A DNA stretch of 48,181 nt. Source: a bacterium (GTDB lineage Bacteria; Hydrothermota; UBA3073; JACQXS01; JAQTXJ01). This document shows positions 17,520 through 27,456 of the stretch, piece after piece; position 1 is the first letter of the stretch; every line of letters begins with the position of its first letter. Location of the stretch: assembly GCA_028716385.1 (NCBI GenBank), contig JAQUPX010000010.1, forward strand, positions 1 to 48,181, in the 5' to 3' direction. The position numbers and the translations under genes are program-made. The notes under the pieces were generated by a model. It saw nothing but the letters and a program-made list of their open reading frames with translations. It did not search any database and was not told where the DNA came from.

Positions 17520-20500
17520 TGTATTTTTTTAACCTCAAGTGTATCCAGCGATACTAAATATCCTTTTATCTCTTTATCCGATTTTTCTTTTCTGAGAAGC
17601 TCCATATAGTTTTTCACCTGAGCCATATATTGATTTAAGTCTTCTCCTCCGGTTTTAAAGTCAATTACAGTTATCATATCAATGTCTTCCACGACTCTAT
17701 CCAGTCTGTAAAGAGCGCCTTCTTTATCGCTGTACTCTACTTCTGTTTTAATTACCCTATTAGCTCTCTTCTCAAACCATATTTTAATCTCTTCTTTGTT
17801 AAGGAAATTTACGATAACATCCGTAATTTTCTTAATATCATAGGATTCCTTTGTGCTTTTAAGAGCATTTCCAACTATGTTATTTACGGCGCTTCGTATA
17901 TCGCCTTCCAGAAACTCAATTTTAGATAAAACGTTATGAATAAAACTACCTTTTTTCACTTCTAAAAGTCTTTCAATAGACCACGCTTGACCTTCTTCTT
18001 TTGAAAAGCCTATTTCTCTTTTTTCGGGAAGTAAGATATCCTCCTGCTTGCCTTCTCTTCCTTCTGCTTTCAAATCTTTCTTTTTTGTCCCTTCTTTGTA
18101 GTTTTCAAACAAATCCAAACACTCATTATGACTTTTACCTTCTTTTTTGGGTATAACTATGTTGTAAAGTTCTTCTTTTGCTCGTGTGTTCGCAACGTAA
18201 AGACAATTGAGAAATTGTATTTTTTGACTTAACAAATCCTCATAATATAAGGATTTTAAACGTTTGGATTGTTCGGCAAGGGATTTGGTTATATGGTAGA
18301 TTTTCAATTCGTCTCCATCTTTTTCAAACAGCATATTGTCCGCACTAATCGAACTGTCATATATTACATTAATTACAACAGGGAATCCTAATCCTTTGGA
18401 TTTATGAATGGTCATTACTTTGACTGAATCTATATAATCAGGCAAAAGGATATTAAAGATAGACTTTTCTCCTTCGTCCGTTATCATCTTTATTAATTCT
18501 TTTATATTATTCATACCTTTTGCTTCAATAACACTTGTGGATTCCAGTAATTTCAGAAGAAACCCCGTCTCTTTTCCAAAATTTTCAAATATATTAAAAA
18601 TCCTATAAATCAATGAAACAAGGTCATATACGGGATAATATCCTACCTTTTTATAAAGCTCTTCGAAAAAGTCCGTCCACAAGCTCTCAAATTTTTCTCT
18701 AAATTTTATATAAAGATAACTTGATTTGTCGTTATCCTGAGAGGCATTAAAAATGAAATCAAAAATAACGGTTTTGTCTAATTTATATTCTTTTGACTTT
18801 ACTGCTTCCATAAAAACATCCCCGGATATAAAGGTTGCAAAAGACAGGTTATCTATGGGAGAATCAAGGAATTTAAGAATGCTAACGATTTCCATAATAA
18901 CTTTTCTCATCCTTATGTCCAAAGAGCTAAAGGAAGCCGCAGGTATTCCTTTCTCGGTAAGCCACTCAACAATCTTTTCGATTTCATCGTTTGTCCGGGC
19001 AAGGATGGCAATATCTTTATAGGGACACCTGTTTTTCACGTCATTTAGAATTTCAATCAAGGCATCCTTTTCGGAATTTTCGTTATTCTCGCTGTCTATA
19101 ATTCGTACTTCTACATAACCATTTTCTTTCTTCTTGCTTGTCGGTTCCTGGATATATTCGGTAAGCCCGGTTCTATCTTGAAAAGCACCTTCTTCTACCT
19201 GTTTTTTTAATTTACCCTTGAATACTTTTTCCACATAATCCAATATAACGCCACCGCTTCTGTAGTTTGTATCAAGTGTTTTTATCTCTGCATTTTCAAT
19301 TGCGCTAAGTGGGATATAACTCTGGGATGTATGCTTTTTCTCTTTTATTATTTCTCCCATCTCTTTCATTATCTTGTAATCAGCATTGCGGAATAGATAA
19401 ATTGCCTGTTTTAAGTCTCCCACCGTGAATAAAGAACCATTTTTAGAAAGAGTTTCTTCAATTAGAGGGTTCATACTCTTCCACTGCACCCTGTCAGTAT
19501 CCTGGAATTCATCTATTAAAAAATGATACAGCACATCCCCAAGTCTATAGTAGATTTCAGGCACGGTCGTCTTGCTTATGTATCCGGAAAGTTTTTTATT
19601 GATGTCCGCTATATGAATAATTTCCTTCTCTTTTTTTACTCTGTCCAACGCTTCCTTAAATCTTTCGTACAATCCGCCATAATGATGATACTTTGATGAG
19701 GAAACCAATTCTGCTATTTCCCCCATTAAAGGAGCCAGGTTCGCCCAACCTTTAACTGCTTCATTATCTTCATCCGTTTTTTTTAGCCTGCCAATCTTCG
19801 GAGAGTAATTTGAGACAAGTTTTTGCATGTCTCCTGCCTGCATTGCCTCTTTCACTCCCTTTGTAAGTTTTTCGGCAAGCCCCTCATCTACGAGTTTTTT
19901 ATATGCTTTTTCTACGGCAGGAAACTTTTCATCAATTGCCCAGGTTTTGTCTTCAAAAGACAGTTCTTCTAAAACTTTTCCTTCCTTTGTGAGGAACTCC
20001 GAAAAAGTCTTTTCTATCTTATCGGCAACTTTCCAAGGATAAGAGCTCCCTTCCTGAACAAGCAATTTGAGAAAATCGTCTATTTCTTTTTTAAAATTCT
20101 TGTCCAAACCTTCTTTTACTACTTTTAAAATAAGCGAAATTGTATACTCTACAAAAACATCATTGGTTTCGGTTATTTCAACTTCCAAAGGAAGACCAAG
20201 CTCTACAACGGAGGAGCGCAAAACTTTATTCATAAAACTGTCTATGGTTTGGACGTGAAAATCCGAATAATTGCTTATGATATTTTCAATGGCTTCCGAT
20301 GCCTTTAGAGATAACCCTTTATTGTCTATGTTGACAAGTTCAAGCGTCTGTTTTCGTTCGTCGCAATCTCCGTATATAACAATCTTCTTAAGCCAATCAA
20401 GAATTCTTGTTTTCATTTCCCTTGTGGAATTGTTTGTAAATGTAATTGCTAAAATATTCTCTAATTTATTAAACTCTATCTGGTTTGAAAGGATAAGCTG

Positions 20501-20605
20501 AACAAATCTCTGAGTTAAAGTGTGAGTTTTCCCCGACCCTGCCGAAGCATCAATAAGGAATACCTGGGGAAATTTCAAGTTTATATCTTTATCTAATATC
20601 GCCAT
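17516..20605 (-). CDS. addA: AddA-like UvrD/RecB-family helicase-nuclease
   Basis: The 1029-residue protein has an SF1A helicase core with Walker A SAGSGKT (21-27), motif Ia ITFTNNS, motif II DEFQDTD (365-371), motif III GDLKQAIYLFRNAD, motif V TIHKSKGLGF and motif VI VANTRAKEELY. The C-terminus is a RecB-type nuclease with IDFKTG (core D982, K984) and a preceding KTEVEYSD segment. It moves along single-stranded DNA and, with AddB, trims double-strand ends. Its stop overlaps the AddB start. It begins 80 bases after SbcC. Length is slightly below the usual 1100-1250 of AddA. Confidence 0.9.
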   Translation of the reverse strand: MAILDKDINLKFPQVFLIDASAGSGKTHTLTQRFVQLILSNQIEFNKLENILAITFTNNSTREMKTRILDWLKKIVIYGDCDERKQTLELVNIDNKGLSLKASEAIENIISNYSDFHVQTIDSFMNKVLRSSVVELGLPLEVEITETNDVFVEYTISLILKVVKEGLDKNFKKEIDDFLKLLVQEGSSYPWKVADKIEKTFSEFLTKEGKVLEELSFEDKTWAIDEKFPAVEKAYKKLVDEGLAEKLTKGVKEAMQAGDMQKLVSNYSPKIGRLKKTDEDNEAVKGWANLAPLMGEIAELVSSSKYHHYGGLYERFKEALDRVKKEKEIIHIADINKKLSGYISKTTVPEIYYRLGDVLYHFLIDEFQDTDRVQWKSMNPLIEETLSKNGSLFTVGDLKQAIYLFRNADYKIMKEMGEIIKEKKHTSQSYIPLSAIENAEIKTLDTNYRSGGVILDYVEKVFKGKLKKQVEEGAFQDRTGLTEYIQEPTSKKKENGYVEVRIIDSENNENSEKDALIEILNDVKNRCPYKDIAILARTNDEIEKIVEWLTEKGIPAASFSSLDIRMRKVIMEIVSILKFLDSPIDNLSFATFISGDVFMEAVKSKEYKLDKTVIFDFIFNASQDNDKSSYLYIKFREKFESLWTDFFEELYKKVGYYPVYDLVSLIYRIFNIFENFGKETGFLLKLLESTSVIEAKGMNNIKELIKMITDEGEKSIFNILLPDYIDSVKVMTIHKSKGLGFPVVINVIYDSSISADNMLFEKDGDELKIYHITKSLAEQSKRLKSLYYEDLLSQKIQFLNCLYVANTRAKEELYNIVIPKKEGKSHNECLDLFENYKEGTKKKDLKAEGREGKQEDILLPEKREIGFSKEEGQAWSIERLLEVKKGSFIHNVLSKIEFLEGDIRSAVNNIVGNALKSTKESYDIKKITDVIVNFLNKEEIKIWFEKRANRVIKTEVEYSDKEGALYRLDRVVEDIDMITVIDFKTGGEDLNQYMAQVKNYMELLRKEKSDKEIKGYLVSLDTLEVKKIQ

Positions 20606-20685
20606 AATCTTCAGCCTATTGAACTGAACTCAATTGTCAATAACTCGTTTTTGCTAACCGAGGAAAAACTATTTTGTCATCCGAA

Positions 20686-23661
20686 TTACTGCACTAAGAA
20701 AGTGCCTCTTTCTTTATCCTTTTGAAACTCATATCGTTGATCTGTTATCTCAGTGAAGCGGGTATCATGGCTCACTAAGAAAAGTTGATTGTACCAGCGA
20801 TTTTTCTTTTGTTCTTCTTCTATATTTTTAAAAGCCATTACGAGATTTTCTCGTCTATCTTCATCAAGATTAGAGGTCGGTTCATCAAAAATGGCTATTT
20901 TCGCCCCCATTGATTGAAGGAGCGCAAGTCTTAATGCAATCACCGCGTTCATAAACTCTCCGCCTGAAAGTTGTCTATCGCTTCGCGTCCGTATGTTGCT
21001 TTCATAATAATCTATAAGACTTATAGTATATCCTTGGTCCCAGTTAAGTTCTTCATCTTTTTTAGATATTACATGGTAGATTTTATTTGCCGTTATTGAA
21101 ATGTTTTCTCGGAATATATCAGATATCCGTTCCGATACTTTATTCAAAATGGAATTACGCATAAAACCAATAAGCTTAGTTGTCTTCTTTAGATCAGTAA
21201 TTTCACATTTTAATTCCTCAATCTGCTTTCTTTTCTTATTCATCTCTTCTATCTCTTGCGTAAATCTCACTATTTCATTTGAGAATGTTTCTATATCTTT
21301 TTTCGTTCCCGTAATATTCTCTCTCAATGCCATTACTTCTTCTTTCTTCTTTTGATGTAGGTCTACATCATATTTACCTCTCAAACTTGCAAGCTTATCT
21401 TTGGTTTCACCATAACTCTTTTGGAATTCAGTAATCTTTTGCGTAATTTCAAGTAAATCTTTTTGCAGGAAAACAAGTCGCTCAGCTTCCTTTATATGAG
21501 TAGTATATTGCCTATATGCCTCTTCATTTTCTGTTTTTATTTTTTCTCCTTCCCTTATTTCTTTTTGCAAGTCACCAAAAGACAACACCTTTTTTCCCAG
21601 AGCCCCTTTCTCTCTCTCTTTTACCTGTTTCTCTACCACAAGATTTTCCACATCTTTCTTCTCTTTTTTTAGTAATGTTTCTTTTTGTTCAAGTTCATTA
21701 AGCTCGTTTGTTATTCTTTCTATTTCTTTTTGAATAGCAGCTATTCCACTCCTTCTCCCGGATAGGACATCTCTTTTATTTTTTAGTATCGTATCAGCTT
21801 GATTTGATATCGCTTTTAGTCCGGTTTCAAATGGAACTCTACCATCATCCAGTAGTTTAAAATTCAGTTCCGTCAGTGCGCGCTTAAAAATTTGAGATAC
21901 ATTAGACAAGGGACTTGTATCATATTTAATTTCGAGAACATCTTTGACCATTTCTATTTGGTTAATTATTGCCTTAATCACTTCGCTATCAACCGCAGTG
22001 TTTAGTCCATCCTTTATCGCAATTAATTCCTTTTCAAATTTTTTCTTCTGTTTCTCCTGTTCATTAAGTCTTAATAATTCTTGTAAAGCCTTTTCTACTT
22101 CTTCTAAAAGCTCTCGTTTTTTAACAATGATTTTTTCAGTTTTCTCTATTTTTTGTTTGAGAGATAAAATCTGCTTATCAAAAAACTTTTCAGGGTCTTT
22201 ACTCGCAAGATTTTTACACTTGTCCCCAAAATATGGACAAACACCTTCTGAAAGATTTGCCTTGCCTTTTTTCAACGCTTCTATACTTGCATCCATCCTG
22301 GCTGTTTCATTTGTCATACTCTCAAGCTCTTTTTTGATTTTTCCAGCTATAGTAGATTTCTTTAAAAGTTCGTCTCTTTTTTTGAGAGCTTTTTCTATTT
22401 CCGATATATCTCCATTAATCTGTTCTATCCTTTTTTTCTCGGTTTGAAGCTTACTCCTGATAACTTGAATAAAGCCAAGATCTATTGTTTTTAGCCTTTC
22501 AATCTGGGCATCAATTTTTTGCTCCTCTTCTTCCATTGGTTTAATAGCATTTTTTTCTTTTACTAAAGATTTTGTATTTTCACTTTTTTCTTCTATAAGC
22601 TTACTTTTCTTTTCCTTAATTTCTTCTTCTCTATTTTTAATATTTGTATTCTTTTCGGATATCTTAGTGTCAAGTTTTCCTATAGTTGTGGTCAGAAGAT
22701 TGATTGACTCTTCAATCCCTCTTTTCTCCGTATCCCTTTGTCTAAGAGTTTTCAATTGCTCTTCCGCCTTTTCATATTTAGTCTTACCATCAAAAGTTTT
22801 TTGCACTATCTCTTTTGCTTTCTGGGCGCTTTCTCTGTCCTTTTCTTTGGTTTTTTGCATACTCTCTTGGCTGTTGAGATTACCTTGTAATTGTAAAAAT
22901 GTTTTATCTTGTTTTTCAATTTCCTCGTGTATCTTATCGTAAGCCTTTTCCTCAATTTCAGATTTCTTAAATTTTTCGGTTATTTTTTCTAATTCTTCCT
23001 TCTTCTCTTTCAAAACCAATGATTTCTTCCCCTTCTCCTCTACTTTGATATCATAGTTCTCAACATCTTTGCCGAGCAAGTCCGTTTTTTCCTGTTGATT
23101 ATTAATTTTCCCGTCAATGATACTACCAATGCTATGAGTATTCTCAAAAGCCTCTCGCCATTGACTAATACCCAATATTCTATCAAACTCGTTAATTTTT
23201 GTCTTGCCCTGTTCAGTAAAAGGAGAAAGAAAATCACTTTGGAGGGGACCAATAATATGTGTAAATTGATCCTCTAAACTTTTGCCCTTATCTAACCCAA
23301 GAACTTCTTTTATCTTTTCATCAATAGGAACATCAACTGGGAGTTCCAATGGGGTATCATCAATAATGGAGAAGAGCCTTGTAGTTCCACCCACTTTTCT
23401 TTCTATAAGATAATTTTTTTCATCTGCGCCTTCAAAAATTACTTTGGCTCCTCCAGATGTCTCGCCAAAGGTAAGAAAATCACTATTTTTTCCAATAAAA
23501 TTTTTAGGATTAAGTTCAAAAAGGGCAAAACCTATAGCTTCGAAGAGCGCACTTTTGCCAGAACCGTTCTCTCCGGAGATAACCGTTATTCCCTCACTAA
23601 AACTAATCTTTAAGTTTTTAATAGATTTAATATTCCTTATTTCTACTTCTCTAATCTTCAT
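20686..23661 (-). CDS. sbcC: SbcC/Rad50-like SMC ATPase with an unusual Cys hook
   Basis: The 991-residue protein has Walker A GENGSGKS (30-37), long coiled coils (about 190-460 and 490-850), signature LSGGEF and Walker B IFDEPTSNLDE near the C-terminus. At the coiled-coil apex the classical Rad50 zinc hook CxxC is replaced by C475 and C482 in GVCPYFGDKC, a six-residue spacing. It forms the ATPase part of the SbcCD/Mre11-Rad50 complex, which opens blocked or hairpin DNA ends. The start lies inside the end of SbcD (11-base overlap), so both are translated together. AddA follows 80 bases later. Confidence 0.9.
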   Translation of the reverse strand: MKIREVEIRNIKSIKNLKISFSEGITVISGENGSGKSALFEAIGFALFELNPKNFIGKNSDFLTFGETSGGAKVIFEGADEKNYLIERKVGGTTRLFSIIDDTPLELPVDVPIDEKIKEVLGLDKGKSLEDQFTHIIGPLQSDFLSPFTEQGKTKINEFDRILGISQWREAFENTHSIGSIIDGKINNQQEKTDLLGKDVENYDIKVEEKGKKSLVLKEKKEELEKITEKFKKSEIEEKAYDKIHEEIEKQDKTFLQLQGNLNSQESMQKTKEKDRESAQKAKEIVQKTFDGKTKYEKAEEQLKTLRQRDTEKRGIEESINLLTTTIGKLDTKISEKNTNIKNREEEIKEKKSKLIEEKSENTKSLVKEKNAIKPMEEEEQKIDAQIERLKTIDLGFIQVIRSKLQTEKKRIEQINGDISEIEKALKKRDELLKKSTIAGKIKKELESMTNETARMDASIEALKKGKANLSEGVCPYFGDKCKNLASKDPEKFFDKQILSLKQKIEKTEKIIVKKRELLEEVEKALQELLRLNEQEKQKKKFEKELIAIKDGLNTAVDSEVIKAIINQIEMVKDVLEIKYDTSPLSNVSQIFKRALTELNFKLLDDGRVPFETGLKAISNQADTILKNKRDVLSGRRSGIAAIQKEIERITNELNELEQKETLLKKEKKDVENLVVEKQVKEREKGALGKKVLSFGDLQKEIREGEKIKTENEEAYRQYTTHIKEAERLVFLQKDLLEITQKITEFQKSYGETKDKLASLRGKYDVDLHQKKKEEVMALRENITGTKKDIETFSNEIVRFTQEIEEMNKKRKQIEELKCEITDLKKTTKLIGFMRNSILNKVSERISDIFRENISITANKIYHVISKKDEELNWDQGYTISLIDYYESNIRTRSDRQLSGGEFMNAVIALRLALLQSMGAKIAIFDEPTSNLDEDRRENLVMAFKNIEEEQKKNRWYNQLFLVSHDTRFTEITDQRYEFQKDKERGTFLVQ

Positions 23662-24886
23662 ATATTCTTTTTCTTTCTTTTTGAATGTAATCTATGATCT
23701 CTTGCTCATTACAAGAACTGCTTAAAGAAAAATCCTTGAACTTAAATACGAGGTCGCTCAATTCTTTTGAATAAACTCTATGTTCCTCGCTCTCCTCTAT
23801 CATCTCTTGTATTGTTTTTTTTACTTGTTCCTCAAGGGTTAAATTATCCTCTCTTTTAATCCTTTTGCTCGTGAGAGATGTGTTATTCTCAACGTCAATA
23901 TATAGGGGACTAAATTTTTCAGAGATAATACGTCTAATAATATCGCTCTCAATTTCATACGAATGGAAGTGTATTTTTCCAGCGATTCTTATGAATATGA
24001 TAGAACCCGGAGGCACTGTCCCTTCTTTACTTAAACAATATTCTGTTATCTTTTTGTAGATATCTTCTGATGAATGACTTTCCGATACATCAATTTCAAA
24101 TCTTAATAAGGGACGAGTTTTTAGGGTAATATATTCCGGTTTAGGCCCCGAGTCTTCAAACTCAACAATATAGAACCCTTTTTCTTGTTTTTCCTCTCCT
24201 AAATTTACGTTTTCTAAAGAACCGGGATTATAAGCAAAATTATCTATTTCATAGCGATTGTGACCATGCCCAAGAGCAACATAATCAAAGGAATCTTTAA
24301 GAGGCATCAACTCGTCTTTGGAAATGTTTCCAATGTCTATAAAAGCATACTCCCAAACACCGGTATGAAAAAGAAGTATATTGTTTTGTTTAGGGTCAAT
24401 CCCAACAAGGCTTTTTTTCGCCATTAAGCCACCCGTAGCGCCGAAATATCCTAAACCGTAAATATTCACTCCTTTAATATTTATCTTCCCTCCGGTTTTT
24501 TTCGTATCATCCCACTCCGGAAAGTTTATCTCTCCTGTAGAAGTATCTATACTCGGTTGAAGAAATCTAACATACCCTCTTAGAGAGAGAAATTGCAACC
24601 AACTGAGTTCTCCTTGCTTGTGAATACGGTCGTGGTTACCAGAGATAGCTACTACTTCGATTCCTGCCCTTTTTAATGGCTCCATTATGTCTATTGTTTT
24701 TGAGAGTGTCAGAGGCTTAATATCGGCATTGTGAAAAAGATCTCCTGCAATAAAGAGAGCATCTACCTTTTCTGCAACAGCTTTTTCAACCACATGAGAG
24801 AAAGCATCAAAAAAATCGTTATATCTTGTTTCATTGTTGTAATAAGTTTTGCCTAAATGGATATCAGCACAATGTATAAATTTCAT
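23651..24886 (-). CDS. sbcD: SbcD/Mre11-like DNA double-strand-end nuclease
   Basis: This 411-residue metallophosphoesterase nuclease has all the metal-binding motifs in order: CADIHLG, AGDLFH, SGNHDR, LFHTG and GHGHNR. A C-terminal capping region follows (about 270-411). The frame can be extended to a TTG at 24898, but the ATG at 24886 is preceded by GAAGGAGACG and starts exactly at the conserved MKFIHCADIHLG, so it is preferred. It is the first gene of the SbcD-SbcC-AddA-AddB run. The four together provide end opening and long-range resection in the cytoplasm. A defence role against phage DNA ends is plausible given the neighbours but not shown. Confidence 0.92.
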   Translation of the reverse strand: MKFIHCADIHLGKTYYNNETRYNDFFDAFSHVVEKAVAEKVDALFIAGDLFHNADIKPLTLSKTIDIMEPLKRAGIEVVAISGNHDRIHKQGELSWLQFLSLRGYVRFLQPSIDTSTGEINFPEWDDTKKTGGKINIKGVNIYGLGYFGATGGLMAKKSLVGIDPKQNNILLFHTGVWEYAFIDIGNISKDELMPLKDSFDYVALGHGHNRYEIDNFAYNPGSLENVNLGEEKQEKGFYIVEFEDSGPKPEYITLKTRPLLRFEIDVSESHSSEDIYKKITEYCLSKEGTVPPGSIIFIRIAGKIHFHSYEIESDIIRRIISEKFSPLYIDVENNTSLTSKRIKREDNLTLEEQVKKTIQEMIEESEEHRVYSKELSDLVFKFKDFSLSSSCNEQEIIDYIQKERKRIYED

Positions 24887-25005
24887 CGTCTCCTTCAAAA
24901 CTACCTACATTTGGGAAATTTCTTTATTATTCATTTGTTAAGAATAGGATTAACGTATGTGTACATAATGTTCTAATGACTTAAATCTCCGTGCTTTCAT
25001 ACGCT

Positions 25006-25404
25006 TTAGTCAAAAGCATCTACTGTTTCTCTCCCTAAAATTAAATCACCTTCTTCCAAAAGGTCACACTTAATACGAGAAAGAAGATACTGTAAGGCTT
25101 TCTTATTTATTGTATTGAAAGACGTATAAATAGATTGAAAAACTCCAATTCTTTTTCCTACTTTAACCCATCCAGTGTTCTTTCCTGTGATTAAAATTCC
25201 AATTCTCTTTTGTTCATCTTTAACTAACCTAGCTATCGCAGGCGTAGAAGTAAATTTTGAGGCGCTAAAATCCCAGGTTGTACAGAGACGGTAGCGATGC
25301 CAACTGCCAACTTCGTCAAGAATTCGCCAACTCTTCACCAGAAAGGATCTCTTGCTAATAAATTTCGTTTGACCGAACTGTTCCCACTTTATTTCTTCTC
25401 GCAT
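25006..25404 (-). CDS. Unknown protein, 132 aa
   Basis: This soluble basic protein has aromatic patches (SWRILDEVGSWHRYRLCTTW), and I do not recognise a family. The frame opens with TTG at 25410; the ATG two codons later (25404) is a more likely start, although neither has a Shine-Dalgarno. It is unlike the restriction and repair genes around it, lies between the OLD gene and SbcD with gaps of about 100-150 bases, and ends with LILGRETVDAFD. It could be a cargo gene of a mobile island. The call that it is a gene rests on length and on the lack of any better frame here. Confidence 0.5.
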   Translation of the reverse strand: MREEIKWEQFGQTKFISKRSFLVKSWRILDEVGSWHRYRLCTTWDFSASKFTSTPAIARLVKDEQKRIGILITGKNTGWVKVGKRIGVFQSIYTSFNTINKKALQYLLSRIKCDLLEEGDLILGRETVDAFD

Positions 25405-25561
25405 CTTCAAATTAAATAATATGCTAAACGGTGTAATATCACCACAATTACATTCAGGAATTCCCCTTTTTTCACTGCTTCATTTCTTTCTTTCGGATGA
25501 ATGAGTTTATATTTTTTCAAAGATCGGTTAACGGCATTTTGTTTCTACGAAGCTGTTGTTT

Positions 25562-27211
25562 TCAGAAAGTTAATGCCCAACATTTTGTTAAAGCTTCAAA
25601 GCAAATTGGCATATCCGTTTCAAATTGTTGTTGCGTAATGTTATCACCGACGTGTTTTGCAAGTTGTTTTTTCTTAGCGCTTGTTATTATTTTTCCCCCG
25701 GTTGGATTTACTGCATCTAATTCTGTTTGTGTCTTTTTCCAATTTGTATAAGTCAAGTCAGGATGATCGGGATAATACTGTTCAATGTCTCTGTAAGGTA
25801 TTCTAAAAAATTGATGGTTTGTTGTAAGGGCAGGATTATTATGTAAAAACTGTGTCACTCCGCCTTGTGATTCCGCACTTGGTTGGTCAATTAAAATTAC
25901 AAGACGGTCACGGTAGAGGCTTGCGTTAAGTGGAGTAAATGCTTTCTCTATTGCATTGATTGTTCGTTCTGCTTGTTGAATGTCTCCCTGTGCTTTAATA
26001 ATTTGTATTGGCGGTCTATTAGAATAGAAACGTTTAATAACTCTTGATAAAAATTCAAATTCACTTTGTCCCTCCACAATTAAAAAGTTTTTTGGTAAAA
26101 GGAGATCAGACGGGCTGCCACCTAATAATTCAAAGACAACATAAGGTTTGTCAAAGTCGAGAACTATTTCAAAACTTGTTTCACCGTTTGTTTTTTCAAC
26201 TTTAAAAATAGTTTGCCCTATACAATTATCTGCTACAAAAACAGATGAGTGAGTATTGATAAAAACTTGGTCGGTTGTTTGCGATAAAGTATGTAGCACA
26301 TTCTTTAAGTTACGCTGCGCAGTTGGGTGGAGATGTAATTCCGCCTCATCAATAAAGAACAAAAAGGATTTACCTAAATCCTCATGCGTTTTTCTAAAAT
26401 CTGCATACGCTTGAATTATTGCGAGCATTAAAGCTCTTTGCATTCCATCTCCTTTTTCTTCTGCAAGAGTTTCAATGCCGTCATCTACTGTTGTGTCAAA
26501 GTTTTTGAGAAGGTCATCAAAAGCAGGCGCTGTAACTTCAAACTTAACTTTTGTTGTATCAGGGAACTGTTTTTCTAAATGTACCTTGACGTTAGTGCCA
26601 ATAGTATCAAAATGTGTTTTAATTTCAGAATTATCATCTTCAAAGAGTTCTTTGAATTTTACTAAAAAGGCTTGATACTGTGGATTGGTTTGAAGTATAG
26701 TTGATAGAACGCCCGAAAGCATTATACCAATTGGAGTTGTCTTTGCGTATTTAGCAACCGATTCATAATACTGTTTTGTGTTTATATACTCAAATTTTGG
26801 GAGGAAATCATTTAATGCAGGATCAATGCCTGTTCCTGGAGTTACATCTACTCCGTTTACTAACATTCTTCTTTTTGCCGGAACAGAACTATTTCTTACA
26901 ATAACAACTGTATCGGAACCATTAAGCGCACTCTCAATTTTTGTTTTATTTGCTTGATGTTGCATTTGAGCAGCACCTGCTAAAGCCCCGTTAAATTCTA
27001 CTTCTACAATTATGTCGTTTGCTTGTCGTTTAAATTTTAAGTCCTCAATCTTTACGCTTTTACCAGTTCCATTAAAGAAGAATTCAATGGCTTCAAAGAA
27101 ATTTGTCTTGCCGCAATTATTTTGTCCCACGAAAACATTGAAGTCGGTAGTATTAAACTCTTCTTGTTTAATTGAGCGAAAATATTCAATTTTTATTCGT
27201 GTTATTTTCAT
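25562..27211 (-). CDS. OLD-family ATPase with altered Toprim nuclease
   Basis: The 549-residue protein has a RecF/SMC-like ATPase with Walker A GQNNCGKT (29-36), Walker B FFIDEAELHLHP (D288, E289) and the NTHSS switch-region histidine. A C-terminal Toprim domain starts at FLIVEGQSEFEF (E380). OLD nucleases usually have a DxD pair in the next Toprim strand; here the segment is LVILIDQPSA, with D442 followed by Q443 and P444, so the second acidic residue is missing. Activity may be lost or metal binding altered. Class 1 OLD proteins act alone; in Gabija (class 2) the partner GajB is a UvrD-like helicase, and none is adjacent. The start overlaps the preceding small frame by ATGA. Confidence 0.87.
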   Translation of the reverse strand: MKITRIKIEYFRSIKQEEFNTTDFNVFVGQNNCGKTNFFEAIEFFFNGTGKSVKIEDLKFKRQANDIIVEVEFNGALAGAAQMQHQANKTKIESALNGSDTVVIVRNSSVPAKRRMLVNGVDVTPGTGIDPALNDFLPKFEYINTKQYYESVAKYAKTTPIGIMLSGVLSTILQTNPQYQAFLVKFKELFEDDNSEIKTHFDTIGTNVKVHLEKQFPDTTKVKFEVTAPAFDDLLKNFDTTVDDGIETLAEEKGDGMQRALMLAIIQAYADFRKTHEDLGKSFLFFIDEAELHLHPTAQRNLKNVLHTLSQTTDQVFINTHSSVFVADNCIGQTIFKVEKTNGETSFEIVLDFDKPYVVFELLGGSPSDLLLPKNFLIVEGQSEFEFLSRVIKRFYSNRPPIQIIKAQGDIQQAERTINAIEKAFTPLNASLYRDRLVILIDQPSAESQGGVTQFLHNNPALTTNHQFFRIPYRDIEQYYPDHPDLTYTNWKKTQTELDAVNPTGGKIITSAKKKQLAKHVGDNITQQQFETDMPICFEALTKCWALTF

Positions 27212-27393
27212 TGTCTGTGTCGATAAAAATACTTGTTGTTATTGATGTTTTTGGCAATAATAGCGACAAAACTACTATTTATTTCTTTCTTTTTTTCCCT
27301 CCCACACAAGCCGTATTTCTTGAGATTGCTAAGGGTTCTCAACTTCTCTATAAGTTGTTCTTTTGTATAATTCTCATAATTGCTTTCCACCAT
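27208..27393 (-). pseudogene. N-terminal remnant resembling a DNA methyltransferase
   Basis: A 61-residue frame begins MVESNYENYTKEQLIEKLRT and reaches LKKYGL, which resembles the N-terminus of some site-specific DNA methyltransferases that continue LVWE(E/D)K. Here the continuation CGREKK is one base out of frame: inserting one base after GGCTTG would restore the VWEGKK version. The rest has no similarity that I recognise. The stop codon overlaps the OLD start (ATGA), so the remnant may still serve as an upstream frame that couples translation of OLD. It could instead be a genuine small gene. Confidence 0.4.
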
Positions 27394-27456
27394 TTATAGT
27401 AGTTTAGCTACTTAAAAACAGAAGTCAATAAAATTTTATTCACGGTTCGCACACCT

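Noticed and set aside
21944..22447. 167-codon plus-strand open frame opposite SbcC
   Set aside because: It is the antisense of Lys/Glu-rich coiled-coil codons, which gives long Ser/Phe/Leu-rich frames; no ribosome binding site.
25530..25580. Imperfect inverted arms (GTTAACGGCATT and AATGCCCAAC) resembling an integron attC site
   Set aside because: One end fits GTTRRRY but the other does not fit RYYYAAC, and half of the element is inside the OLD coding region; no integrase is present.
25562..27211. Gabija (GajA-GajB) assignment of the OLD gene
   Set aside because: No UvrD-like GajB is adjacent; the nearest such helicase is AddA, clearly paired with AddB.
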